The notes under the pieces are model-generated. The model did not search any database. It had not been told where the DNA came from and saw nothing but the letters and a program-made list of their open reading frames with translations. A DNA stretch of 64,000 nt from Otis tarda (taxonomy: Eukaryota; Chordata; Aves; Otidiformes; Otididae). Below are positions 34,003-47,200 of the stretch, piece by piece; within the stretch, counting starts at the first letter, position 1, and every line of letters starts with the position of its first letter. A program made the translations under genes and the position numbers. The stretch covers positions 129,398,190 through 129,462,189 of the forward strand of contig CM048553.1 in NCBI GenBank assembly GCA_026413225.1, given 5' to 3'.

Positions 34003-37000
34003 GAAGCTTCAGGATACTCGTACATGTAAGGGTTAGGCAAGGGTTTGTTTTAGACAAGACACTCCTAGATTCCAGAAGCCTAAATCCTACCTGCAATTTA
34101 GTTTAGGTTCTTGCTGACCAATAATACATTCAGAAAACTTTATTTCTTATTGCTAATTGATCTTTTCTTATGAGCTGTGCATTTTACATTGCCATTGCTG
34201 TCCTAACACACATCCACAAATTTCTCCTACACTGTATATATGCTGCCATGCCTGTCGGGGAACAGCACCCTCATTGGAACGGTGCTTTTAATTCGTTAGT
34301 CTGCCTACTTAAAAACACTTTTATCTTCTGGACATCCTATCCAGCAAAATCTGTCCTCTATAAAGATGTCCTAACCACACAACTCCTACTCTCTTTTCTC
34401 TGAAAAGCTGCAAAGAGCCTTTGATGACTTTTTAAATTTCAGATATGGTCTAGTCTCACTGGTGGTTATTGATATTGACCTGTTATTGATAAATATCTTT
34501 AAAGTGTTGGAAGAAAAACCTGTCAGAATGTGTCCTAGTAATTCACAACATACTTTAGGAATATAATCGAGTTTACCATATAGAGTAACAGAAACGCAAA
34601 ATAAGTAGGAATAATTCCGTATTTCGACTATATTAACTGCTTTATTTATCATTCTGTTGAGTGTTTCTGTGCATTCATTATTTCCTAATAAGAACATACA
34701 GTAAATTTTAAGCTCACTGTCTTGGAGTTTCCCTATTTTGTAGGATGTCTGATACACTTTTTTAGATGTAAAGTAAGATACTTTCCAAAAGAAACTTCAT
34801 TATTAAGGGGTTAAAATAGTGATGGAAATAGTTACCAATTACTAGATGAGTGTGAATCTAGCCTTACTTATTCATGTTGGTAGAAAATAACTATTATATC
34901 AAAGATGATTTGTGTGGGAAAGTGCTTGAAATCAGAATGAAATAGAAAAGTGGAGAGGCAGAGGGCAGGGACCCAAATAAACAGAGAGAAATTAACTAGA
35001 CTTTAAGATCATAAAATTTGGTAAAATTGTGGAAAAATGCATGTCAACCTTTTCAAGGGGGGCATACTGATACTACTTTCCTCAAACTGTGCGGTGTGCA
35101 TCTCACCGCTAAACCAGAGTGCTCAAACCTTTTCCTGCTCATAGCTGTTCTGGGGAACCACTGACGGAAAATCTCATGGACATTTCCCCTGTCACTGGTT
35201 CACAAGCATAGAAAATGAAGGGTGGCAACCTCAAGCATGGAAAAGTAACATTAGTGAAACAATAGTGCACATGATTTCCAACTGTCTTCATGTTGGCATT
35301 TCAAACTTGGGTTTATGATCGTATCTCTGTCCTTCCCATGATCTCTCTTGCCTGTTTTTCTCCCTTGGCTTCTCTGTTTATATTTCAAGGCTGCTTAATC
35401 CTCTTTCTTCTCTTTTCCTGACATTTTTTTTCTTTCTGTACATATTACCCAGCCAAAGCCTGTCTTCTGCTTCGCTTCTACTGACTACACTTTCATTATT
35501 TGGACTAAGAAGATTCGCTTAACTCTCTAACGTACAAGCTTTTTCTGAAAGCACTTCGATCATTTCTAATATCTAAGTGAGACATGGAACCTACCTTTCC
35601 AGTAGTTAACTTGAACCTCTTGTGTAAGTAGCGGGGAATAAAGAATTGAATCTGTATCGCAGAAGCAGCCAACACTGGAAGTCGTCAATATATGCTTTCT
35701 ATGGATCATCACAGACAGGTATAACTGCAACAAAATATCAATTTTTCAAAATAGAATGCAGTTCCTATTATCTATGTCAGATTATACCTCAGGTTTTCAC
35801 TTCTTTCAAATATCAATAATTTATTTTGCAAGATGTCTGATTCACTTTTATTTCTTCTCAATGAATTGCCCATGCAATTGCACTGAAATTGTGAAGCAGA
35901 ACTTTTGGCATATTAAACTATATTTAGGGGAAAAAAGACTTGTTAAAAACTAGAAGTATTAAAAGGTATGTTATATAGTGCAAATAAACTATTTTATATA
36001 TTTTATTTTAAAATGAAACATTATATTGAAAATGGTTACATATATAATTGAGTGAAAATTATGCTTACATATCTGAATTTTTAAAGTATGAAAATACATA
36101 GTTTTCTTTCTAAATTAGTCAGTTTAAACAAATATAATTCAGGAAAGAAGAAAAAGGCCAAAATATCTTAATGAAATTACTTTAAGTACAGTATTGCATA
36201 TTTTATCTAGTCTTACTGACTCTTGACTTGATTTCCCCAAGTGCTGAACATTCCTGTCCTAACTGAAGGATGGCAGTCATATCAAAGTCATTCAGATGTT
36301 GCGTTTCATTGACTAAGATAAAGTTCTATATGCTTATTAGATGGAATAGGTATGGGTATTTTTTTGAATATATTTTCTATTTTGTATTTAGTAGATATGA
36401 AACTATGACCAGACCCTCAGTAATAATAGTCTATTTTAGTGTAAGTAAATAGAATTAAATATTTTGATTTTACAATCATTACTTAGAAATAGAGTTAATA
36501 GCTACCAGTAAGGTAGGTGCAATACTTAGAATGATTTTTTCATACAGATCTACTGAGGAAAATAAACAGTGTCTGGTGGCCAAAAGAAAAACTAGACTGT
36601 GAAAAAGTTTTGCCAATAAAAAGAAATGTAAAGTCATATTGAACGTGAAAGGATGTCATATTATTTGTATATTATGTGCATTTTCCTGCTTGGAAAAAAG
36701 TAGATTTTATTAAAATTCACTAAGAATGTATCATACAGTTCTACAATTAGCTGAAATTATGCCAAATTTACATTTAAATATGAATTCGAAATATTCTACC
36801 TTGTATTTTTAAGACAGAAATCTCCCTAAAAGTAAAAGAAAAATAGACCCAACAAAAATTTGAGCGACAGAATTGGAGCTAGAGGAAAACTATATTACGC
36901 TTACCATTCAAGAAGTTTGCAGGTGAATTCTCTCTGAAGCAACACATGTATAAGGAACACAAAGATATGACTATTTGAATGCTTATCTGATGCTCGTATC

Positions 37001-39013
37001 AGTAAGTTCGTGTGATGTGTGAAGCCTCTGGTTGTGTCACCTGGTGGCTCACTCTGTGTAGACAGATGCTTATTTAAAAGAGGTAGGTGTGCATTGCTCA
37101 ATGTGGGAGGAGCATCCATACTCATCAAGTGATCCTTGAAGCTTTCTCTTTTTAATAGATCTAATCCAACCCCATCCATTTTAATTTCTGGCTGCAAATG
37201 TACCGTCCGTACCAGAAGTTTTTTTCTAATGCAATTTCTTAGAGTATTTTCAGTTTTGTTAGGTAGTCACTGGAGGGTACTTGTTTACCTATTTGCAGTG
37301 AACTAATTGCTTTTAATGGAAAATCTAAACATCACCGAAGAAGAATACTGTCTACTTATGAAGATTCACTTTACTAATAAATGTTTCAAAAATTAGAATT
37401 GCCATATAAAAAGTAGTGGACTGTGATCAATACCTAATGCAATATGGGGCAGCATAAGAGTTTCATGTGCTTTCTTTTTGAAATATAAGTCATACTTTGT
37501 TTTCTGCACTTTATTTTCAGAGTGCCACAAAATTGCTCAGTTCATTTGAACTAATTCTCAGATGACTCTTTGGCCCTATCTGCATTAGACTGAAAGTCGG
37601 ACTACAAAGTTCCCTGAAGCTGGAACAGTTACTGTGGTCAGTGTTTTGGTGTAGAACAATTTTTCCTTGTGCTAGCACAAATCAATCAAATTGTCTTACC
37701 ACATATGCTAAACTACTTAATCGTGCAATCTGGGGAAAATAGCTCATATGCTTCAAGCAGTATCAAAAATTTAAATTCTGTGTGATTTCATCTTCTTGCT
37801 TCAGAATCTAAGAGCCTTACCTATTTTCAAACGAGATTCGATCTGTGGTTCAGAGAGACACATTTTTGAGCTTTTCTATTATTTTGATCACAGATAAGCT
37901 GGACAACTATAAAATATTTAGAATAAAGTATTCTAAATATAGATAAAGTTTTATATACATTTATTTTTTATAAAGAAATTTACATAAAGTTTCCTAAATT
38001 GATATTTTACAAGGATGGAGCTTCTGATTCTGCAGCTCATCTTTCCCCAGCCTCCTAAAACACACCAAGTATTGTAACTCAGCCAGGCTAGCTCAGTTTG
38101 TAACCAGGATAGCATAGTGACTCAAAGAAACAGATGAAAAACAGGTTTCTAACCTCTCAACAATGAAGCAACTTAGAATTTTCTCCCTGCAGAAGCTGTC
38201 CAGCATAACAATATAACATGATGAAGGAAGACATCCAGGGTACAACTGTGTCAGCCAGAGGAGTGCCTAGGCTGTGTACAGTGTGGAAATAAACTTTGCA
38301 GCATCTTTTACAGACTTCGTCACGTCAGTATTAAAAGCGTTCTTTAACATTTAGAAGTCATGAAGTGCCAAATTAAAAACAAGCCCTGATCAAATGAGTG
38401 GGAATTAGATGCTTAAATATCACAAGGATCCAACCCTGAATCATTTATCCATTTAAATAATTTATTTTTTAAGACTGACACTAAAGGATTAGGAAGACTA
38501 CCTGTGAAAAGTTTATTGTTCCATTGCAGGAGTGATACAAGTCAGAGAGAGTTTGTGGAGGAACTGGCAGCACTCCATAAGTCTTGTGGCAACTGCTGAT
38601 AACATACACAGAGAAAAACAGAAAAGGACATCTAAGTACACCATGTCAGAGAAAGAGACTAGATGGTATTACAGAATCAAAAGCAGAGAAAGCAAAGAGA
38701 CTGAAAGTTAAAAAAAAAATAAAAAAGATAAATGGAAAAATATTTTAGTGAAAATATCTTCCATAGAATAGAGAAACTGTGAAGGACTAGAAGTGGTGAA
38801 GTCAAAGTAAAGATTTTAGATATCATATCTAATGATTCCAGAGCTGACATTAATTAGAAGAAAAAAAAAAGTTAAAATGTGATAAATAGAGAAGCAGGAG
38901 AAGGGGGTTTTAGAGGCTGTCTTCATATGGTGGTACCATGAGACTGGAAGAGTTGAGAGTAGTTGAGAAACTAGTAAAATACTGTTCAAGTGTTTTCTTT
39001 CTTGTAGACAACT
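34003..39013. other. Intergenic, no recognised gene
   Basis: About 5 kb of AT-rich sequence (for example 35990-36110). Open frames of up to 123 codons show no family resemblance and are expected by chance. Confidence 0.4.
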
Positions 39014-39458
39014 TGTGCTTTAATGAGATAGAGTTAATATTCACCTGAGCTGGGTGGAGAACTGGAGCTGGTAGCCCCTATGGCTGGGGCACCCAGCTGG
39101 GATAATTAACTAATTAGCTAACAGCTGGGGTTAATTTACCCAAATTAGCCAAAGGGCTATTCCATCCCATCTGACATCATGCTCAGTACATAAGTGAGGG
39201 GGGTGCAGAGGGGAGCCTGCTACTTGGAAGAAACTGGGTGTAGAGATTTGTTGTAAGACATTACACTGTATTTGTATTCTATCACTGTTTTGTTTTCTTC
39301 TGTTATTGCTGTTAAATTTACTTTTTGTTCAGTCTCAACCCACGTGTTTTTGCTGGGTTTTCTTTTGTTTACCAATTCTCCCTTCTGTCCCACTGGAGGG
39401 TGGGGGGAGTGAGAGAGAGACTGCGTAGTCTGGTCCCAATTGGGGCTGAACTATGACA
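39014..39458 (+). mobile_element. Solo LTR of an avian endogenous retrovirus
   Basis: Starts TGTGCTTTAATGAGATAGAG and ends GGGGCTGAACTATGACA, so it has TG...CA ends. Internal landmarks shared with the LTR at 63111 are CATCATGCTCAGTACATAAG (TATA-like core promoter, near 39175-39195) and CTCAACCCACGTGTTTTTGC in the U5 part. No internal retroviral genes lie beside it. I see no clear target-site duplication. The start is probably shortened. Confidence 0.8.
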
Positions 39459-42154
39459 GCATGTATTAACATTAAGTAATTATTTAATAAATATTTATTA
39501 AAACTCTAGATTTTGCTAACAATCACTGTTTAGTTGCTGGAAAAACTATTAGGTCCTGTTATAGTGCATCCTTGTAGTCACTGAAATAACAGTGGATTTT
39601 CAGATAAAATATTTTACTGAAATAACTACAATAATCTTTTTCATTTTATCAGAAATTCCATGGAATGACATGTGAGTTACACAGAACTAGTAGGGAGTTA
39701 AGTTTCTGTCTTTCCTAAGTTCACAGAAAACCTGAGTTTATATGTATAATTCCAGATATTTCTACAATGAGAAGAAAAACTGGCCTAGACCTTATGTCAG
39801 GGAACAAAACAAGGGAAGAAAGTGGGGGAAGAAGGGCTGGGAGGCCAAGGGAAAGGGAGGCAAGCAGAAGGCAGGAAGGAGAGGGAGGCAGGCAGTGGAG
39901 AAAAGAAAGGAGAACTCTTGGCCATTACTGCTTCTATACTGTCTCTTTCTATTTGGCAATAAACAAGTTGATTTATATGTACATATCATTTTTTATAAAT
40001 AGTTCAACTTGTTGAACTTTTGTGGTATTTTTGCGTCTATGACAGTAGCCAATTTACTGTTATTTCCTAGTAGGACATTTCAAAGACTCCCACTGCAGTA
40101 ACTACTCTGTTAAAATGTGTTTTGTAACTCTTAGACAGTCCAAAATTATTTACCCTTTTACAACATTTGTCAACTTTTCCCATTGTGTAAAACTTTCAAA
40201 TGTGTGTTTGGAGTGGCTGCAGTGATTGCATTATTTACATAGAGCAACCAATAGGGTGACAGCCATATGCCAACCAATTAGGTTGCGTAGGAAGTCACAA
40301 GATAGCAGTACGCTTATGTCTGGTAACGAGCAATACTACATCCGTTAACATGACTCATTCTGTTTATTAAGAGTCATAAGCCCTTTGAAAAATAATTGTT
40401 TTCCTAAAACTATTTTTAAAACTACACCAAAATAATTAGTCACTCCATCTGAAAATGTCTTCCCATGATAAATGAAAATACAACTGAAAGCTGCTGAAAA
40501 AATAGGACTGTGTTAGAAGGGTTTGCAAGGTGTTTGTGTCTAAGAGTCTCAGATATACAAGCAGAAAGCCTGAAAATGCTGCGAGCCTTTCAACTGGCTC
40601 ATAGTAACTGAGATATCAGACCATGGAAAAATGGGCTGTGTAACTTTTCAATCAGAGCTAGGTCATGCCTCACCTGTGTCAAAAGACTTCAAATACTGTC
40701 TGCATCTGCCACCTCCATATACCCTAGCTTAGGCTGAAAAAGGTTCTCTGTGATTTAAATATTTACACTGGGTCCTTTTTTTTTTTGTGTGTTTATAATG
40801 TTAGTAGAAACTTTATTACATGGATTGTAAGTTGCTGTAAATATTAGCTTGGATATTAAAAGCGTTCTTGCAAAGATGGTAAATTGTGACTTTGTTTACT
40901 TCCCTATTCAGTCTAAATTGAAAAATGTATTGTTGGAAACAACACAACAAGAAGCAGATCACAGCTGATGAAGTGTTCAGTATATACCCACAGTTTGTTT
41001 CTACACTTCTTTAACAACAGAAGAGAAAACCTGACATGCAATTGCGCAGAGCCATAAGTCTGCTTATGCCACTTACATTGAGCTGATCTAAACCAATTAT
41101 CAGCTTTGGGGCAATAAAGCTGATGAACCTGAGTTCAGTGGAATGTTTTATTAGTTAGTGAAAGCAGCATAGTCATTACAGATGATGCTTAAGGGTTGGA
41201 CAAACTGAAGGAAAAAGGGGAAATAGAGCGAGGTAATTATAAAGTAATACAATAACCTCAATTATGCAGTCCAGTTTCAAGAGTAAAACCTTGGCTGTTG
41301 TGAAATAGCTACTTAGAAAAAACAGTATAACATGCATGACAGTCTCCTCATAGAATTCCTTAAGAACAGGTCCCACCTACCAAGTGAATTTAACTAGTTC
41401 TTTCTCAGTACCATTTGCCCTAGCAAATGGGCTCAGCCTTTCCATTTTAAAGCCATTTTAAACCCCTTGATTTTGTGCAATATGATGTCAATACACGCAG
41501 TCTGCTGCTGTTGCTTGCTCAGAAGAGAAGAAAAACAGATCTCTCAGAATCAGTGGCCAAAATTCTCAACAGCTAATGAGAACTATATTCAATATAGTTG
41601 CTCAACAAAAAATTTATTGACAGACGTGTGCTGACCAAAGATTAAAATGTGTAGAGATTTAGCATCCAAAGCAAAATACTATGCATTTACAAAGTTATAT
41701 TTAGCTACATATTTTTTTTGCTTTTAAAAATGGAGTCAAGATGTGTATTATGTCATACAACTGTGTATACCTGAGTATATACACCTGGTACTCAGGTATA
41801 GTACTCAGCTCTAAACTAAGTGATAAGATTGTCTAAGAAAATTAAAAAGATTGTTCTTAAAGTTCTCCAGAAAGGCAGAAGAAAATCTCAAGAAGAGAAG
41901 GGAAACAATTTGTGTTTGCATGAAAAAGATTGATCCTAACTCTATATTTAGGCCATTCTGCCTGTGAGAGTGGGAGTCTGATTTACCCAGTCATCCAAAT
42001 TAAAGGTGTACTATAGATAGGATAAGGAGATCCTCAGGTGATGAAAACAGTCATAGGTTGGCTGAAATAGGATCAGACTGCTTGGCTGTAGTACTGTCAT
42101 AATATATTGTCTTTTTATTCTTCTCCAGAGGCCTTAGTGCCCTTTTACATATTA
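39459..42154. other. Intergenic with a purine-rich tract
   Basis: A G/A-rich low-complexity tract lies at 39805-39916 and produces spurious open frames on both strands. A short perfect inverted repeat lies at 41768-41798. Nothing else is recognised. Confidence 0.45.
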
Positions 42155-42486
42155 GTAGAATTACAGAATGGTTTGTGTTGGAAGGGACCTTTAAAGATCG
42201 TCTAGTCCACCCCTCCCCCCCACCATGGGCAGGGACATCATTCACTAGATCAGGTTGCTTAAAGCCCCATCCAACCTGACCTTGAACACTTCCAGTGATG
42301 GGGCATCCACAACTTCTCTGGGCATCCTGTTACAGTGTCTCATGACTCTCACTGTAAAAAAATTTCTCCTTATTTCCAATCTATATCTGCCCTCTTTCAG
42401 TTTTAAACCATTGCCCCTGGTCCTGTCACTACAGGCCTTGGTAAAAAGTCTCTCTCCATTTTTTATAAGCTCCCTTATAAGACCAT
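42155..42486 (-). mobile_element. CR1 LINE, 3' part, antisense, disrupted by an LTR
   Basis: Begins TAGAATTACAGAATGGTTTG then TTGGAAGGGACCTTTAAAGA and runs through the antisense ORF2 C-terminus to CTTATAAGACCAT at 42486. The other piece of the same element resumes at 43582. The two pieces do not adjoin in a full CR1, so the copy was internally deleted. Confidence 0.9.
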
Positions 42487-43575
42487 GTCATAGTTTAGCC
42501 CCACTCAGAACCAAACGATGCCGTTTCTCTGTCACTCCCCCCACCCTCCAAGGGAATAGGGAGAGATAATATAATAGGAAAAAGGCTCGAGGTTTGAGAT
42601 AAGGACAGGGAGAGATCCTTAAAGTTACCATCATGGGCAAAACAGACTCAACTTGGGGAAAGCTATTTGTTTATTATTAAAACCAAAGCAGGATGATGAG
42701 AAAGAGAACAAGATAACGTCCCCCACACCCCTCCCTCTTCCAGGGCTTAATATTATCTGTACCACCTTACCCCCTACTGAGCGGCACAGGGGGGAAGAGG
42801 GAATGGGGATTACAGTCAGTTCATCACATGTCATTTTACACTGCTCCATCCTCCTCGGGGGAAGAACTCCTCGCATTCCTCCCTTGCTCCAGCTTGGGGT
42901 CCCTCCCACAGGCTACAGTCCTTCATGAACTGCTCCGTGTGGGTCATCTCTTCCACAGGGTGCAGTCCCTCCAGAATGGCTGCCCCAGCAGGCCCTCCAT
43001 GGGCCACAGCCTCCTTCACGCATCCGCCTGCCCCGGCGTGGGGTCCTCCATGGGCTGGAGAGGGACAACCTGCTCCACCATGGTCTTCACCACGGGCTGC
43101 AGGGGAATCTAATAGGAGCGACATTACTCCTCCTTCTTCACTGATCCTGGCGTCTGCAGCCGTTCCTCTCACAAAAAATTCTTCACAATTGGCTCAGGCA
43201 GATGCCTCTCAGGTTCTTTTCACATCTCGTCTCCTCTCCACTTCTTGCAGCCAGGCTGGGCCCAGTTGGGCCCAGATGACCACCTGGTGGGAGGCCAGAG
43301 GGTGAGGGCCTCAAGGCCCACAAGGCTCGCGCCTCCCCCTCTCTGCCTCTGCGCAGTGTCTTCACCTCCTCTGTTTTTTTTCCAGTTTTCACCTTCTTAA
43401 ATACGTTATCACAGAGATGTTACCAAAGAACATTCTGCTACCAATTGGCTTGGCCTTGGCCAGCAGTGGGTCCGCCCTAGGCCCAGCTGAGTCCACTGGA
43501 CAAAGGGGAAACTTCTAGCAGCTTCTTTACAGAAGCTGACACAGTAGTGCCCCCCCCCCAAATAAAACCAGAACA
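42487..43575 (-). mobile_element. Solo LTR (about 1.09 kb) inserted in CR1, antisense
   Basis: On the minus strand it starts TGTTCTGGTTTTATTTGG and ends GGGGCTAAACTATGACA, with TG...CA ends. It is flanked by a perfect 6-base direct repeat GACCAT (42481-42486 and 43576-43581), a target-site duplication of the size made by class II (ERVK-like) integrases. G-rich and C-rich inner sequence includes a C-run at 43550-43559. No gag, pol or env remnant is present. Confidence 0.85.
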
Positions 43576-44284
43576 GACCATATCAAAGGCTTTACAGATG
43601 TCTAGCTAGATGATATCTGTAGCTCTTCCCTTGTCCACAGATGCAGCCACTCCACCGTAGAAGGCGACTAGATTAGTCAGCCATGATGTGCCTTTGGTGA
43701 AGACATGGTGGCTGCGTCTAATCACTTCCCTGTCTTACAAATGTTTTGACATGTCTTCTGGGAGGATCTGTTCCATGATCTTACCAGGTACTGAAGTAGG
43801 GCTGACTATTGGGTAGCTCCCAGGGTACTCCTTTTTACCCTGTTTAAAAATGGACATGATGCTTCCTTTTTTTCCAGTCACTGAGGATTTCATCTGACTG
43901 CCAGGATGTTTCAAATATGATTGAGAGTGGCTTGGCAACTACATCAACTGATTCCCTTAAGACTCTGAGATGCATCTCATCAGGTCCCATGGACTTATGC
44001 AGGTTCAGGTTCATCAGGTGGTCTTAAAACTGGTCTTCTCCTATAATGAGAAGGAATTCATTGCCCCATCCCTGCCTTGAGGTTCAGGGGATTGAAAGAT
44101 GTAGGAACAGAGATTACCATTGAAAACTGAGGCAAAAAAAAATGTTGAATTCCTCAGCCTTCGCCATGTGAGTTGTCACCAGTTCTTCTGTCTTATTTAT
44201 CATTTTCTTTAGTCTTCTTTTTCTGGCCAATGTACTTGTAGAAGCCCATAGTATTCTTTGCATCCTTTCCCAAATTCAGCTCAT
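43576..44284 (-). mobile_element. CR1 LINE, reverse transcriptase part, antisense
   Basis: On the minus strand this codes for the CR1 ORF2 segment before and within the RT domain. Landmarks in order are an EFFASVF-like region near 44130, a typical GKIMEQIL-like motif near 43770-43790, and KAFDMV at the break near 43590. Frames are interrupted by stops. The right border near 44284 is approximate. Confidence 0.88.
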
Positions 44285-47200
44285 GACTCACAAATGACAA
44301 AATGTTCAAAGCCCAAATCCATGAAGACACTTTGCACCTAACATCACACTGGCTTCAAAGTGACGTCACTGGAGTTAGGAATGGACTTATGTTGCTAATA
44401 TTTGGTAGAGATGAGTCTTTGTCTCATATATTATTCATTCAACATAATAAAGAATAAACCACAGAACTTTAGCTATTAACTTTTTTAAATCACTTTTATG
44501 TATTGTCTGGAAAAACATTTGAGTATTCAGCATAAGTAGATTCAAAACACATTCTTACTGCCTTTTCTTCCAGGTTTTTCATTCTGCCTTTCAGAGTAGT
44601 TGAGAATTTAGTTTTATGTTACAATGTTTTTCCCACTAGGTATTCTAAGTAATTTTAGGAATTTAAATGCTGATTCTGAGGTACTTATGTGGGGAAATGT
44701 AACATTCATTATACTTTCTGCAGTAACTTGAGAGTAGCTCTGGCCATTAAATGTCATTTTATTGAAAATTTGAATACAAACAAGGGCACCATGACTTGTT
44801 GTCTTTTGTGCATATTCTATAATTTAGAAGAAGTGAGTGCTATCAAACCTGGCATTACTGAGACAGAGCTCCTGCAGCCTTTGGATGGAAAAATACCACA
44901 CATAATTTGCAACTGGGACGAACAGGTATTGGTGCAAGCTGCTGTGTTTAGATAACAGTTGTGCACAACTGATTATGAATGCAACTGAAAATATTTTAGC
45001 TGCAGTGAATATGAAATCACAAAGCTCTCTTCTATCACCAACTCTTCACTTACCCTCCATTACAAAACTGTTTTGTCTCTTATGATTTGGGTAGAAAATA
45101 CTTATATGCCTTTCTCATGGGGTCATATGAGAAATATTGTGTAAGTTATGTAGATGCTACTTTTTTCACCATACCTTCTGAAAAGTTTGGTTTGAGTTTT
45201 TTTTTCACATTTGACTTTCTAATGTAAAGCAAAAAGTAGCAAATCTATCTGATAATGGTTTGATGTTTAACATTATGACCCACCTTCAGCAAAGTACAGA
45301 ATTAAACACAGACTTAAGTAATTTGAAGAACTGGGGTAAAAAATAAAAAGCAATTGAAATTAATGAAAAATATATATTGGGCTAACAATATGTAAGTGTT
45401 CAGTGCATGGCACTAGCAATATATAAGTACGTTTATAATGCTGTCAAAACAAAATGATCTGCTAGTGGTACAGGCTCTTTCCAGTTCTGTTAGAATTTCT
45501 TGAACGGTTGATCCTGTTACCATCATGCATGGATCCTCCTTTTTGGCCAGAACCTCTGGTGATGCTGCCATGCCATCCCTTACCGTTACAAGGTGTGATG
45601 TACCGAGCTAACAGATAAGCTTTCTGTCTTTGATACTCTTCACAGCATCTAATACAGACCAGTTTCCTGTATTTTGCTATCTCTGCAACGCTGTTGGTGC
45701 AAAAGCCCTAACATGCAGAGAACCAAACTGGTTGTGAATTCTATAGGTGTGAGGAGCTCTAAACCATCAAACCCTGACCTTCATCTCCACTGTGGGAAAG
45801 GCACTATGTTATTGGAGTTAGGGGCACTTTAGCAGCCTGTAGATGACTTATAGTCACTGGTTTTGTAACAACTCCAAAGGTAAGTCCCAGTCTGGCACAA
45901 CCGCTTGTTCTGTGATCAGAAGAATTAATGTATTCAAAAGTCAGAGAAATTCACAGAGAAAAATTGCATTGGGAAACCCAAACACAGTAGGGATAAGATA
46001 GAATGCTTTGGTCCTACAGTTTTCATTCAGCAAGTAAAACACACCTCAGATAATTCAGATTCTTGAATCTCCATCATGCCAGTGTTGAAATCTGGGAAAT
46101 AATAAGTCTGAGTGTAGAGAACACTCCCACTTCAAAATGGTTTAATCTCAAAAAAAAAAATCCTGGATTTTGTGATTATAAACAAAGTGCTTTCTGAATT
46201 TTTTATTATTTCTTTCAAAAAAAAATTAACAAATGTAGAGGACTAAATTGAAAAAAAAATGCTCTCTATTGTAAGATTAAAATTGAGCTCTAATTATCTC
46301 TTCACAAAAATAGTTATTACTGGTTTTCTTCATTTGAAATTGAAAAAAAAATCTACTTAAATACTTATTGAACAGGGAAAACATGCCTCATGTAGCTGAA
46401 TTCATCATTCCATTGTAGATGAGATGCAAAAGAACGTGGGTCACTGTTCCCAGACCAAAGAGACCAGGAGTGATCAAATGAAAACAGAAAGCGATGTCTC
46501 TGTTATGAGCATGAACGGAAGCAGGACACAGGTTCACTCTCTGTCTTCTGCCTATGATGGGGAGTTGTATTCATGCTTAACTGGTTTCTCATTCAAAGTA
46601 ATCAACAAACATGGAGTAAATCAAATATCACAGTGAAACAGGGAGCTGTTATTCTCCCTGTAGGCTGTACATATCGCCTGTCAGAGGGCGGAGAGCCCTC
46701 TTAAACAACTTGCAGAAAGCCATGGAAGGAAGTGTTCCCCTTAGAATTAGCTCTCAGTCCAGTGCTCAGACAACTAAGCTATCCTTTTGCAACTTAGTTT
46801 ACTTTTTTTTTAACATATCTATAAAAAACAAACAAGGAAAAGCACCTGTTGTTTTGAGAGTCAGCCTCTGAATGAGAAAAATAAGTCACTGCTCTGCACA
46901 CCTGGTTGCATATTTTTTCTCTTCTCATATTTATACTTCAAAACGTCTGTTTAAATACAGCGAGATTATAATGTTTACATTAGTGCCAGCTGTGACACGC
47001 TGATGTGTTATGGTGGAATAAGAAAGGCAGTAAATGTTCCTGTGCTGCCTTTACTGTATGTTGTTTTGACATTGCTTGTTTGCAGGAGCCTGACCTGCTG
47101 CTTCCTACGTGTTTGAGTACAAGGGAGGCAGAGCATATGTTCTTAGAGATAGGAACATAGTGAAAAGATGTCACCCTTTAATCTAGGTTTCTATTCAGTT

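Noticed and set aside
39742-40015. Lys/Arg/Glu-rich open frames near 39.8 kb
   Set aside because: Produced by a purine-rich low-complexity tract, with frames open on both strands.
42831-43172. 113-codon minus-strand and 126-codon plus-strand frames at 42.8-43.3 kb
   Set aside because: They lie inside the solo LTR. G+C-rich LTR sequence, not a gene.
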